Virus record (IMG/VR): IMGVR_UViG_3300035660_000001
Span: 1-64,000 of that record
Direction: 5' to 3' (one strand)
From: a virus
Length of the DNA: 64,000 bases
The number at the start of each line of letters is the position of its first letter. The stretch's first letter is position 1. Under the pieces are notes generated by a model. The model did not search any database and was not told the origin of the DNA. It saw nothing but the letters and a program-made list of their open reading frames with translations. Shown here piece after piece: positions 1-8,250 of this stretch. A program made the translations under genes and the position numbers.

Positions 1-8
1 CCAAAGAT

Positions 9-85
<77 letters not shown>

Positions 86-89
86 AGAT

Positions 90-166
90 CGGGGAGTAGC
101 TCAGATGGCAAGAGTTCCTGATTTGGGATCAGGAGGTCGCCGGTTCGAGTCCGGCCTCCCCGACCA
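90..166 (+). tRNA. tRNA-Pro (anticodon TGG)
   Basis: The acceptor stem CGGGGAG/CTCCCCG, anticodon arm CCTGA-TTTGGGA-TCAGG (anticodon TGG), T-arm CCGGTTCGAGTCCGG and encoded CCA make a complete tRNA. Both tRNAs are preceded by AAGATCGGGG, so they may be an old tandem duplication whose anticodons diverged. The final A of the CCA is also the A of the ATG that opens the next reading frame. Confidence 0.95.
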
Positions 167-552
167 TGAATGATCAGATTGTAAATCCGGAGGCAGTTCT
201 GGATCCGCAGGGATCGCAGAAGGAGTTCCTCGTCGCAATAACTACGGGCGTAAAAGGGGAGGTGGCCTGGAAGAGGGTCATCGGGGAGGAGATAACCGTT
301 CCTGGTCTCGAGGAGTTCCGGCTTTTTATCCAGAGATTGGCGCCGGATGAAGATGGTTTTCTTATCGTCGAGGTCACTACGGGCAGGATTCTGTTCGGCT
401 TGGAGGATGTAACTCAAGAAGAGATGTTTAGTTATATCAACAAGTTTATCGGGGCGCACGGAGGGGCTTTCAATCTGAGGTTTGCGATGGCATCCTATGC
501 TCCGGCTCCCTACGTCCCGGACGGAGAATTCAAAGTGAAGGAGCCAATCTGA
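166..552 (+). CDS. Unknown 128-residue protein
   Basis: I do not recognise this protein. It is acidic, without membrane segments or cysteine motifs, and ends in a proline-rich tail. The assigned ATG shares its A with the CCA end of the upstream tRNA, so any ribosome binding site would lie inside the tRNA gene and none is visible. The true start may be an in-frame internal codon near GGAG at 190, or the message may be leaderless after tRNA 3' processing. The stop overlaps the next start as TGATG, which suggests coupled translation. Confidence 0.7.
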   Translation: MNDQIVNPEAVLDPQGSQKEFLVAITTGVKGEVAWKRVIGEEITVPGLEEFRLFIQRLAPDEDGFLIVEVTTGRILFGLEDVTQEEMFSYINKFIGAHGGAFNLRFAMASYAPAPYVPDGEFKVKEPI

Positions 553-779
553 TGGATAATCCCAGTAAGATCCTATCGTTCATGAAGTCCGATGAGTTTG
601 AGAAACTCAGCAAGCACTTTATGGAGGAGATCATTCCCAGGGGTCTCCGGGGTGTGGTCGCTGAGGCGCCCATCCGGAAGTGCCAGAAGAAGAAGTTTCT
701 TCAGAAGATCAACAGGGGTCTTAACGTGGCGCAACCCGCTCGGGGATTTGTAGGCCAGTTTCTCAGGAGGAAAACATGA
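552..779 (+). CDS. Small basic unknown protein
   Basis: A 75-residue protein, basic in its C-terminal half (lysine/arginine clusters around residues 43-55 and 71-75). Its ATG overlaps the stop of the previous gene by one base, and its own stop overlaps the start of the methyltransferase gene as ATGA, so it sits in one translational unit with its neighbours. No family is recognised. The basic tail would fit nucleic-acid binding, but that is only inference. Confidence 0.65.
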   Translation: MDNPSKILSFMKSDEFEKLSKHFMEEIIPRGLRGVVAEAPIRKCQKKKFLQKINRGLNVAQPARGFVGQFLRRKT

Positions 780-1456
780 ACCCTGAGCTCGGTCGACTAA
801 GGGCCCGCTGTAACGTCGTCCCCCGATGGTTTCACAAGATTTCGATCAAGAAGATAGGCAACGATTGGTTTCAGACGCCCGGGACGGAGCCTGCCGAGTT
901 CTCCCTATGGAAGATTAAGGCCATCCCCGACGTGACCGGGAAGAAGTGCCTGGACGTCGGCGCCTGGGATGGCCTGTTTACGTTCTACCTTCGGGAGAAG
1001 GGGGCTACGGATATCCTGGCGATCGACTCCTACCAGAACAAGGCCGGGATGAAGGGCTTCGAGCTCGCCCGGGAACTCCTTGCCGAGGTGAAGAGGCCGG
1101 TGGACGGGATCCGTTACCTGCACATGGACGTCCGGGATCTACCGTCCCTCAAGGAGGAGTTCGACGTATCCCTCTTCTTCGGTACGATCCACCACCTAGA
1201 AGACCCCTACATGGCCATGAAAGTTCTCGCCCGCTTGACGAAGCAGTGCATGGTCTTTGAGGGGCATTTTATCAAGGGCGACGATCCGATCGGTTACTTC
1301 TACAACCCCGGGCAGTTAAATAACGACGACACCAATTACTGGGGGCTTACGGTCCCCTGTATCGTGCGGATGGCGATTCGGGCGGGGTTCAAGAAAAGCG
1401 AGATGGTGGACACCCGGGGTGACCGCTGTCTCCTTCGCTTTTTCAAGGAGCTATGA
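776..1456 (+). CDS. Class I SAM-dependent methyltransferase
   Basis: The 226-residue protein has a Rossmann-type methyltransferase core: motif I DVGAWDG at residues 60-66, an acidic ribose-binding position in LAIDSY, and motif IV-like FFGTIHHLEDP. The fold is the CmoB/UbiG-like group of small-molecule and tRNA methyltransferases. Its position directly before a sugar reductase and a glycosyltransferase (4-bp overlap on both sides) suggests it methylates a sugar or glycan precursor in this phage cluster. A tRNA or nucleotide substrate cannot be excluded. A GGAGG is present just before the start. Confidence 0.85.
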   Translation: MNPELGRLRARCNVVPRWFHKISIKKIGNDWFQTPGTEPAEFSLWKIKAIPDVTGKKCLDVGAWDGLFTFYLREKGATDILAIDSYQNKAGMKGFELARELLAEVKRPVDGIRYLHMDVRDLPSLKEEFDVSLFFGTIHHLEDPYMAMKVLARLTKQCMVFEGHFIKGDDPIGYFYNPGQLNNDDTNYWGLTVPCIVRMAIRAGFKKSEMVDTRGDRCLLRFFKEL

Positions 1457-2448
1457 TGAAGAGCATAGCTGTCTTAGGGCCTACGGGAATGCTCGGGTCG
1501 ATGGTTCTGGATTACTTCTATCGGGAAACGGAGGAGAAGGATCATCTGGTGGCCGTCGGTCGTTTCCCCATCCGGGAAGAGGATCCCGCCCCCGATCTTT
1601 ACGTTAAGCTGAAGGAGACCTATCCCGAGGTTGAATTCCGTCACCTGGATGCCGAGCGATGTCTGGCCGGGGACATTGAAGAGGCCCTTCGGGACGTGGA
1701 CTGGGTCGTAAATTGCATGGGAGTGATCAACAAGAAGATCGACGAGGACGACCGGGAGAGCGTCGAGCGGGCGGTCAGGGTGAATGCGATGTTCCCGTAC
1801 CTGCTGGCGATAGCCGCCGAGTGGAATGAATTTCGGGTGATTCAGATCACTACGGACTGCGTGTTCTCGGGGCAGTCCGGACTATACTCAGAGAACGCTC
1901 CTCATGATGCTACTGACGTCTACGGGAAAACCAAAAGTCTCGGGGAAGTCGGCTCGGATTATTTTATTAATCTCCGGTGTTCTATTGTCGGCCCGGAGCT
2001 CAGAACCCACCAATCCCTGCTCGACTGGTTCCGGAGCCAGGAGCGGGGAGCCAGTGTGAACGGCTATGTCGGTCATATCTGGAATGGGATAACGTCCCTG
2101 CACTTCGCCAAGATCTGCTGGGGTCTAATGTGGGACGACCGCACATTGAAGTTACGGAAGGTCCAGCACGTTGTTCCCCGGGATCGGATCAATAAGTTCG
2201 AACTCTTGAAGTGTTTTGCCACGGCCTATCATCGGGAGGATATCCAGATCGCCCCGAATCAAGGCAGGGCTCCACATGAGATGGGTTTGGACCGATCGCT
2301 GTCCACAGTGTATGCGAATATCAACCGTGAATTATGGAGGAACGCTGGCTACGAAGAGATTCCGACGATTCCGGAGATGGTGGAGGAGCTTGCTTCCTAC
2401 CATCCGAGTCTCCTGGATAAATCTCTCTCGGCAATCGTCATGCCATGA
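1453..2448 (+). CDS. NAD(P)-dependent sugar reductase/epimerase (RmlD-like SDR)
   Basis: An extended short-chain dehydrogenase of 331 residues. It has an N-terminal dinucleotide-binding GPTGMLG at residues 9-15, VVNCMGVIN at the end of strand 4, the ITTDCVFSG stretch typical of dTDP-4-dehydrorhamnose reductases, and catalytic YGKTK (YxxxK). The family reduces or epimerises nucleotide-activated keto-sugars in the cytoplasm. Neighbouring aminotransferase, acyltransferase and glycosyltransferase genes point to synthesis of a modified deoxysugar. The ATG overlaps the methyltransferase stop (ATGATGA). The exact substrate is not readable from sequence. Confidence 0.85.
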   Translation: MMKSIAVLGPTGMLGSMVLDYFYRETEEKDHLVAVGRFPIREEDPAPDLYVKLKETYPEVEFRHLDAERCLAGDIEEALRDVDWVVNCMGVINKKIDEDDRESVERAVRVNAMFPYLLAIAAEWNEFRVIQITTDCVFSGQSGLYSENAPHDATDVYGKTKSLGEVGSDYFINLRCSIVGPELRTHQSLLDWFRSQERGASVNGYVGHIWNGITSLHFAKICWGLMWDDRTLKLRKVQHVVPRDRINKFELLKCFATAYHREDIQIAPNQGRAPHEMGLDRSLSTVYANINRELWRNAGYEEIPTIPEMVEELASYHPSLLDKSLSAIVMP

Positions 2449-3491
2449 TTCCCGGCAGACCCCCCTTCGAGAACAAACTGCGGATCGACTCGCCTTTTGG
2501 AATCGATGACGGCTATGGCCATGCCGCAGAGAAGATTGTCTTGTGGTTGGATCGGCTCGGGGTCGACATGTATGCTACGACGGGCTGGGGGCATACCCGA
2601 TTCGACGGCGTCCATCCCCGGGTCCAGCAGATTGCCCAGCGGGGACTTCGGGCGGAGACGACCTACGGGATCCGCATGTCGACTCCCCCGAGCTTCAACA
2701 TCTGCCCGGGGAGCGTTAAGATCGGGTTTTCGATGTGGGAGTTCATTCCCTTCCCGCAAGCCTGGGTCGCCGGGACGAACATGGTAGCCGCGAACTTCGT
2801 TCCCTGCGAGCAGAACAAGCAATTATGGCTTGAGGCCGGATGCACTCAGCCCATCTACGTCGTTCACCTGGGTGCGGACGTGGAGGTCTACCAGTATTAT
2901 GAGCGGCCGCCACGGGAAACCTTCACCTTCGTCATGGCCGGGACGCTCTCGGAGCGGAAGAATCCCAACATGGTCGTGATCGCCTTCCACGAGCTGTTCA
3001 AGGACATAGACGACGTCTACCTGTATGTGAAGTCCTCTCCTTATCTCGCTCATGGCTTCGCGTCGGACAAGGTCAAGGTCGTGAACGATCTCTACGCCGA
3101 GGATGCGATGGCTGAGATGTATAAGTCCTGCGACGTATTCGTCTACCCATCGCAGGGGGAGGGTTGGGGGATGTCTCCGTGCGAGGCGATGGCGACGGGT
3201 CTCCCTGCGATCGCCCCGGCGCACTCCGGCATGGCCGAATACATGACCGATGAGATCGGATACCCCATACGCTTTGAGCCTACCCGGAACCTGATCGGGT
3301 CCGGCCCGGAGCTCAGGGGACAGCAGTTCGGGTTCGCCGTGATCAAGATCGAAGATTTGAAGGAGCTCATGTGGCACTGCTACAAGCATCGGGATGAGGT
3401 TCGTGAGAAGGGGAAGAAGGCCGCACAGAGGATGCGAGAACGTTTTACCTGGGAACACACAGCAAGGAGGATTTTGGAGGTGCTGAGATGA
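2445..3491 (+). CDS. GT-B glycosyltransferase (family 4-like)
   Basis: The 348-residue protein has a C-terminal GT-B donor domain: an FVMAGTLSERKNP strand-loop, then EGWGMSPCEAMATGLP near residues 238-255, the E-x7-E signature of retaining family 4 enzymes, followed by SGMAEYM. The N-terminal acceptor half carries GYGHAAEKIV. It would transfer a sugar from a nucleotide donor to a glycan, or possibly to phage DNA or a virion protein. It overlaps both neighbours by 4 bp and so belongs to the sugar operon. Confidence 0.88.
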   Translation: MIPGRPPFENKLRIDSPFGIDDGYGHAAEKIVLWLDRLGVDMYATTGWGHTRFDGVHPRVQQIAQRGLRAETTYGIRMSTPPSFNICPGSVKIGFSMWEFIPFPQAWVAGTNMVAANFVPCEQNKQLWLEAGCTQPIYVVHLGADVEVYQYYERPPRETFTFVMAGTLSERKNPNMVVIAFHELFKDIDDVYLYVKSSPYLAHGFASDKVKVVNDLYAEDAMAEMYKSCDVFVYPSQGEGWGMSPCEAMATGLPAIAPAHSGMAEYMTDEIGYPIRFEPTRNLIGSGPELRGQQFGFAVIKIEDLKELMWHCYKHRDEVREKGKKAAQRMRERFTWEHTARRILEVLR

Positions 3492-3865
3492 GTATGTTTC
3501 TCCTTCGGCTTCTGCCTCATGTAGCACGTCTGCATCCCAAGAACTGGCGGCCCGACAGGTGGCGGTATCCCCAGCTCTGGTATTGCGGCCCGAAGAGGTG
3601 GAAGAGAAACAAGCGGGGCGTGATCTTACGGAAGGCCAGACCGAGGCTGTTTCTCGAGTGGCTGTGCGGGGCGATGACGGGACACGAGTTGAGCAAGACG
3701 GAGTGGGGTTACGGGGGAGGGAAGTTTATAGACCGGAACTGCCGCTGGTGTGATAAGTTTGTTCAAGTTCCAAAGGATGAGGAGCCGACCAAGAGGGATC
3801 GTTTGCTGGATATTTACCTTAGTCATGGGGAAGGAGAGGAATGGAATACAAACCCGTCAACCTAG
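3488..3865 (+). CDS. Small protein with CxxC motif
   Basis: A 125-residue protein, highly basic and tryptophan-rich in the first 70 residues. A later section reads GHELSKTEWGYGGG, then CRWCDKF, resembling the short single-zinc proteins common in phages (GHxxxxTEWGYGGG...CxWC). No enzyme family is recognised. The start overlaps the glycosyltransferase stop (ATGA), and its 3' end overlaps the next small gene. Metal binding through H/C-C residues is inferred. Confidence 0.65.
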   Translation: MSMFLLRLLPHVARLHPKNWRPDRWRYPQLWYCGPKRWKRNKRGVILRKARPRLFLEWLCGAMTGHELSKTEWGYGGGKFIDRNCRWCDKFVQVPKDEEPTKRDRLLDIYLSHGEGEEWNTNPST

Positions 3866-3996
3866 ACGTTCTCCCGAAGGCGTTGCGGGAGAGGATTCTA
3901 AAGTCCCGGAAGTGGATAAGCCGGAACAGCCGGTGCATCTGCGGGAGTAGGAAGCGGTTCAAGCGGTGCTGTGCCAAGGGGATCAGGCTGAGATGA
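3841..3996 (+). CDS. 51-residue SEC-C-like zinc motif protein
   Basis: A short frame preceded by GGAGAGGA. It encodes a basic protein ending in RCICGSRKRFKRCCAKG. The CxCGSxxxxxxCC pattern is the SEC-C zinc motif found at the C-terminus of SecA and in many stand-alone bacterial proteins. The stop overlaps the following ATG as ATGA. The close fit to the motif and the tight spacing support a real gene. The function of stand-alone SEC-C proteins is not established. Confidence 0.65.
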   Translation: MEYKPVNLDVLPKALRERILKSRKWISRNSRCICGSRKRFKRCCAKGIRLR

Positions 3997-4679
3997 CTAT
4001 AAGGCAGACTCGGATTTGGATTCCCCGAACGAAACGCTTTGAGACCCTGTGGGCCGAGACGGTGTTCGGAGCAATCATCGCCCCGATCGTGCGGAAGTAT
4101 CGTGCGGGCCTGAAGTGGTTTTGGTTCTCCCGTTACGGCTGTCCTCCGGAGCTCGATTCCGGAGACAGCGACTTCTCCAAAGTACCCGCCGACTTTGGGG
4201 ATCCCGAGACCAGGGAGTTCCGGAGCGTCAAATTCCGCTACTGCCTGTCTGTGCGATCGCCCTATCTCTTGAAGCATCTGCCGAAGTCATTTGAGGCCAG
4301 GGTCCGGGCTCTGGTTGCGGAGGCCGGATGTCTGATCACGGACTTCAGAAACTACGACTATCTTGCCGACCTGGGAGGGCTAAGGCATCTTGAGCCGGAT
4401 CGGACGAAGGAGCGGATGAAGGAACGCGCCGACCTTGTTGCCGAGAACTACTGCTCGGTCGCGAAACTTATCCTGCATGCTTTGAAGGGGCCAGATAAAG
4501 CCTGGGGTCGATATTCTCTTCCGCACAGCTTCTGGGGGCCGTATGACGGGGAAACACCCTTCCACGTGATTCACCATATCCTTTGCAACATGACATTCCT
4601 CCCTCTGTATAATGCCTTCCCCGTTTATTTCAACAACGACAAGACCTACGAGGTCAGACTCTGTAAGGTGAGGTTCTAA
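3993..4679 (+). CDS. Unknown 228-residue protein
   Basis: I do not recognise it. The ATG at 3993 is preferred over an upstream in-frame GTG at 3966 because it makes an ATGA overlap with the SEC-C gene. The protein is rich in aromatic residues and arginine and has a histidine-rich stretch (FHVIHHILCNM) near the C-terminus. There is no signal peptide or obvious membrane helix. Its stop overlaps the next ATG by one base (TAATG). Confidence 0.65.
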   Translation: MTIRQTRIWIPRTKRFETLWAETVFGAIIAPIVRKYRAGLKWFWFSRYGCPPELDSGDSDFSKVPADFGDPETREFRSVKFRYCLSVRSPYLLKHLPKSFEARVRALVAEAGCLITDFRNYDYLADLGGLRHLEPDRTKERMKERADLVAENYCSVAKLILHALKGPDKAWGRYSLPHSFWGPYDGETPFHVIHHILCNMTFLPLYNAFPVYFNNDKTYEVRLCKVRF

Positions 4680-5140
4680 TGGATATCCTGGTGACGACGC
4701 CGAAGGCCGAGCACGAGACCGCCAAGATGGAGGGGGAGGCGCTCGCTGATGGCAACGGATTCTGGTTCAGGGTCTTCCCAAGAAGGCCGGACGTCAGGAG
4801 GGGAGATAAAGTTTACTTCGTGGACGGAGGGGTCATCCGGGGCTTCGGGACTGCCCTCTGCGACGTGGAGGAGCTAGAGGAGGGCGAGGAATGCGATTTA
4901 ACAGGCCGGATTTGGGGCAAGAGAGGCCACTGGGTGGTCAGATACCACGAATGGCAGTGGTTGCCTCACCCCGTCCCGATGAGGGGCTTCCAGGGCTTCC
5001 GGTACGTTTCCCGGATTCCTGGGCTTCCGGAGAGGCTTCGGCAGGGACCAGGGAAGGCGTTGGTGGCCGTTGATGAGGCTTTAGGAGGAGCCTTATCTCG
5101 GGGCATGAAGGCAGTGGTAGGAAGCCATGCTGGAAGTTAA
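4679..5140 (+). CDS. Unknown protein, possibly PUA/EVE-like fold
   Basis: A 153-residue protein. The arrangement MDILVTTPK ... FRVFPRRPDVRRGDKVYFVDGG ... GFQGFRYV resembles the small beta-barrel PUA/ASCH/EVE proteins, where a GDxVYF turn follows an N-terminal strand; those domains bind modified bases or RNA. The assignment rests on pattern only and is weak. It overlaps the following macro-domain gene by 14 bp, so the two may act together. Confidence 0.6.
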   Translation: MDILVTTPKAEHETAKMEGEALADGNGFWFRVFPRRPDVRRGDKVYFVDGGVIRGFGTALCDVEELEEGEECDLTGRIWGKRGHWVVRYHEWQWLPHPVPMRGFQGFRYVSRIPGLPERLRQGPGKALVAVDEALGGALSRGMKAVVGSHAGS

Positions 5141-5570
5141 GGGAGACATTTGGCGGTGCCACGGATCAGGGGAGTGGGTCGTCGTCACGACCAACGGGGC
5201 GACCCGCCGTGACGGAGCCTGCATCATGGGAAGAGGGGTGGCCCTGCAGGCCGCTCAGCTCTATCCCAAGCTTCCCTTCGAGCTCGGGGATCGGATACGG
5301 ATGTTCGGTAACCTTGTATTCCTCTTCGATGATCGAAAAATCGCATCCTTCCCCGTGAAGTATTCCTGGGAGCAGAAGGCCGATCTCAAGCTCATAGAGT
5401 CGTCGGCCCGGCAATTATCCGTCCATGTCCGCGAGAAGGAGATCCCGGTCATTTATCTGCCCCGCCCCGGGTGCGGTAACGGGCGGCTCGACTGGGAGAG
5501 AGAAGTGAAGCCCGTCCTATCGAAGATTCTGAATGACCGTTTCGTCGTCTTGGAGAAAGATGTATCCTGA
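5127..5570 (+). CDS. Macro-domain protein (ADP-ribose hydrolase-like)
   Basis: The 147-residue length is that of a single macro domain. Diagnostic stretches are VVTTNGATRRDGACIMGRGV (ADP-ribose-binding loop 1 with an Asn/Gly-rich turn) and YLPRPGCGNGRLDW (loop 2, GxGxGG-like), as in ADP-ribose-1''-phosphatase and TARG/DarG-type proteins. The family binds or hydrolyses ADP-ribose derivatives. In a phage this could reverse ADP-ribosylation by a host defence toxin or process tRNA-splicing by-products; the choice between them is inference. Confidence 0.85.
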   Translation: MLEVKGDIWRCHGSGEWVVVTTNGATRRDGACIMGRGVALQAAQLYPKLPFELGDRIRMFGNLVFLFDDRKIASFPVKYSWEQKADLKLIESSARQLSVHVREKEIPVIYLPRPGCGNGRLDWEREVKPVLSKILNDRFVVLEKDVS

Positions 5571-5606
5571 CGAAGAATTTGGCGCCTATTTGAAGGAGAG
5601 TGAATC

Positions 5607-5744
5607 ATGACTTTCTTCTGGAATGTCTTTTGGCCTGTCCTGGCCGCATCGCTGATCGTCCACGTCATCGGATGGATGTGGCATCAGGCGATTTATCTTT
5701 TGAGGTCGATCGGAATGAAGGGTCCCAAGAGGAGGGGAAGATGA
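5607..5744 (+). CDS. 45-residue single-pass membrane protein
   Basis: A short frame with AAGGAGAG upstream. One hydrophobic segment spans roughly residues 7-31 (FWPVLAASLIVHVIGWMW is its core), followed by a strongly basic tail (KGPKRRGR), so a C-terminus inside the cell is expected. The stop overlaps the next ATG (ATGA). Function is unknown; small membrane proteins like this are common as phage accessory or lysis-related genes. Confidence 0.65.
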   Translation: MTFFWNVFWPVLAASLIVHVIGWMWHQAIYLLRSIGMKGPKRRGR

Positions 5745-5956
5745 AGGTCGAGGTATCCGGAAAGATTAAATACGGCAAGAGGAAGAAGGCGATCGCCAAT
5801 CTCGCCAAAGACCTTACCGGAAGGTTCGATAGGGCCGTCGAGACAGCCAGGGGAGGGCTTGTTTCGGGAGAGCACTTCAAGACGTCCCCGATCCTTTCGG
5901 TAACTATGTCCGTGGAGATGGATGCCGAAATAAAAGCACAGGACTACGGGCCATGA
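5741..5956 (+). CDS. Unknown 71-residue protein
   Basis: The start at 5741 is chosen over longer in-frame options because GAGGGGAAG precedes it and it overlaps the upstream stop by 4 bp. The N-terminus alternates charged and hydrophobic residues (MKVEVSGKIKYGKRKK) and the C-terminus has a predicted strand (ILSVTMSVEMDAEI), suggesting a small alpha/beta protein. No family is recognised. The ATGA overlap continues into the next gene. Confidence 0.65.
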   Translation: MKVEVSGKIKYGKRKKAIANLAKDLTGRFDRAVETARGGLVSGEHFKTSPILSVTMSVEMDAEIKAQDYGP

Positions 5957-6468
5957 AGATCGATGCGATCGTGGCTTCCTCCGTTGTCGCGAACGGGACT
6001 GGGGCATGGACGCCCATTGAGGTGTTACGCCACGTCGCCCAGATGATTAAGGACACGGAGGTCTTTTTCCTCGAGAAGGATGAGTGGGGGCCCCCGGACG
6101 ATGATGGTGGGGCTCTTCCCGTGAGCATGGTGAAGGTCGGGATCGTGGACGACGCCTTCGTGAAGGAAGGCGATCTCGTGGCCAAGATCAATATGGACGA
6201 TTCAACCGAGCTCGCCCATGTCCTTGCGATCGCCCAGCCTTTCTCCCCGGCTCCGGAGCCGGTTTACAAGTTTCTTAAGATGGAGGCTCCGAAGGCGTAC
6301 CCCGGGATCCGGATGCTCTGTAAGATTAACCCCGATGGAGCCCTTTACATGCCCTACTGGGCCCGGGTCTGCTTCGCTACGGTCGTTCCCAACGAGCGGT
6401 GCGGGGTCTTCCGGAGGGACGGGACGAACATCTGGCACGGACCACCTCCCGTGCATGGGCAGGTGTAG
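5953..6468 (+). CDS. Unknown 171-residue protein
   Basis: Not recognised. It is mainly soluble and beta-rich, with an acidic patch (DEWGPPDDDGG) near residue 45 and no metal or nucleotide motif. It overlaps the preceding gene (ATGA) and ends two bases before the aminotransferase start, so it is co-translated with the sugar genes although a role there is not evident. Confidence 0.65.
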   Translation: MKIDAIVASSVVANGTGAWTPIEVLRHVAQMIKDTEVFFLEKDEWGPPDDDGGALPVSMVKVGIVDDAFVKEGDLVAKINMDDSTELAHVLAIAQPFSPAPEPVYKFLKMEAPKAYPGIRMLCKINPDGALYMPYWARVCFATVVPNERCGVFRRDGTNIWHGPPPVHGQV

Positions 6469-6470
6469 CC

Positions 6471-7559
6471 ATGATTCGGGTTGCGGAACCGTGCATGACC
6501 GGGAACGAGCAGGACTACGTCTGGGATTGTCTCAAGCAGATACGGAATCAAATTACGGTCGGCCCGTATGTCGCCCGGTTTGAGAAAGCCTTTGCGGAGT
6601 TCATCGGAACGAAGCATGCGGTGGCGACGATGAACGGCACGGTTGCCCTGCATCTGATCTTAAAAGCCTTGAGGGTCGGTCCAGGAGACGAAGTGATCGT
6701 TCCGAACCTGACCTACGTTGCCACAGCCAACGCCGTGACCTACTGCGGAGCGACGCCCGTCTTTGTCGACGTAGACGAGACATGGTGCATGGATCCCGGT
6801 AAAGTCAGAAGGGCTGTGACCGGGAGGACGAGAGTCATCCTGCCCGTCCACCTCTACGGACAGCCCGCCAACATGGATGAGCTCGAAAGGATTGCCCTCG
6901 AGAATAGAATTTTGGTCGTGGAGGATGCGGCGGAGTCGTTCGGGGCAACCTATCACGGGAAAAAGACTGGGAGCCTCGGCGTGGCCGGGACGTTCTCGTT
7001 CTTCGGGAACAAGACGATCACGACCGGGGAGGGCGGAATGATCACGACGGACAACGATGAGTTTGACCGAGAGATGAGGATTCTCCGGGGGCAGGGCGTG
7101 GATCCCGAACGGCGTTACTGGCATACCGTGATCGGATTTAACTACCGGATGACCGACCTTCAGGCCGCTATCGGGCTGGCGCAGTTAGAGCAGGCAGACT
7201 TCCACATCGGGAAGCGGAGGGGAGTGTTCAAGGCTTACTGGGATAACCTTGTCGGAGTCAGGGAGATAGAGTTCCAACCATGCCTTCCCAACACGGAGCA
7301 TGGCTACTGGATGGTCGTGGTCACATTTCCTTCGGGCTTCGACAGGGATCACATCGCCAAGAGGATGCTGGACTGCGGGGTAGAGACTCGCCCCGTGTTC
7401 CCCCCGATGGTCGATCTCCCGATGTATCACAGCGAGGTGCTGTATCCCATGTCTAAGTTTATCTCCCAGCAGGGTCTTTGCCTTCCGACTCATGCCAATC
7501 TCACCCGGAAGGACATCGATCTGGTCTGCGGATATTTGAGGGCTATCGTTCGTGAGTAA
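6471..7559 (+). CDS. DegT/DnrJ/EryC1-family sugar aminotransferase
   Basis: A PLP-dependent fold-type I aminotransferase of 362 residues, about the family's usual length. It has ATMNGTVALHL (phosphate-binding), VEDAAESFGA (Asp to the PLP pyridine nitrogen), and FSFFGNKTITTGEGGM with the Schiff-base lysine near residue 181, where GDP-perosamine synthase and related enzymes have FS..K....GEGG. It probably converts a nucleotide-linked 4-keto sugar to the amino sugar. The ATG at 6471 is preferred over a longer frame that would run into the previous gene. The acyltransferase at 9770 could N-acylate the product. Confidence 0.93.
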   Translation: MIRVAEPCMTGNEQDYVWDCLKQIRNQITVGPYVARFEKAFAEFIGTKHAVATMNGTVALHLILKALRVGPGDEVIVPNLTYVATANAVTYCGATPVFVDVDETWCMDPGKVRRAVTGRTRVILPVHLYGQPANMDELERIALENRILVVEDAAESFGATYHGKKTGSLGVAGTFSFFGNKTITTGEGGMITTDNDEFDREMRILRGQGVDPERRYWHTVIGFNYRMTDLQAAIGLAQLEQADFHIGKRRGVFKAYWDNLVGVREIEFQPCLPNTEHGYWMVVVTFPSGFDRDHIAKRMLDCGVETRPVFPPMVDLPMYHSEVLYPMSKFISQQGLCLPTHANLTRKDIDLVCGYLRAIVRE

Positions 7560-8250
7560 TCCCGCCGTCGCCATGATGAGCCTGTGGCGTAACGACGCAG
7601 GCCGGAAGATCAGAGAGAGGGCGTACCATCTCCTCGAGAAGAGCTACCCTAACCTGCGGTACGTCTGGGTCATCGGGGACAGCCAGGATCGGACTGTCGA
7701 CCTGCTTCACGATATCTGCTGGAAACAGCACAAGGAAGTGCAGTTCGTTAAGGCGAATACGGGGATCGAAGGGGAGGATGTTCACATCCACAGGAAGCGG
7801 TTAAGCGTCTCGGCCAATTTTGGTTTCGCGGCGGTCCGGGCCGAGGACGAATACTGGATGATTCACGAAAGCGATCTGATCACCCATGTCGATATTGTGG
7901 AGCGGTTTCTGGCTACACAGAAGTGCCCGATCGGGGGATGGCCTACTTTGACTTCGGGAGGCCGAACGATCTTTTACGATACTTGGAGTTACCGGAAGGA
8001 CGGCGTGAAGTTCATCAACGATCCGCCCTACCACGCCTGCTACAGGCCGAACGAGCTCTTTGAGGTCGATAGCGTCGGGTCGTGCTGGATGTTCTACGCT
8101 CAGGACCTCCGTGCCGGTGTGAGATGCTTCAACGAGGGTTGTGTTGAGCTCTGCGGGCAATTTAAGAGGTTAGGCCGGACGATCTGGGTCGACCCGAGGA
8201 TCCCGGTTGTCCAGCCGGAAGATTTGTGGATTCCCGCCCCCCATGACTAA
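7552..8250 (+). CDS. GT-A-like glycosyltransferase
   Basis: A 232-residue protein with a GTG start overlapping the aminotransferase stop. The layout MMSLWRNDAG ... YVWVIGDSQDRT ... YWMIHESDLI resembles Anp1/family 2-like GT-A enzymes, with HESDLI in the place of the metal-binding DxD/ExD motif after the nucleotide-binding half. It likely adds one sugar in the phage glycan pathway. The acceptor is unknown. The assignment is by pattern and context, so confidence is moderate. Confidence 0.72.
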   Translation: MSNPAVAMMSLWRNDAGRKIRERAYHLLEKSYPNLRYVWVIGDSQDRTVDLLHDICWKQHKEVQFVKANTGIEGEDVHIHRKRLSVSANFGFAAVRAEDEYWMIHESDLITHVDIVERFLATQKCPIGGWPTLTSGGRTIFYDTWSYRKDGVKFINDPPYHACYRPNELFEVDSVGSCWMFYAQDLRAGVRCFNEGCVELCGQFKRLGRTIWVDPRIPVVQPEDLWIPAPHD

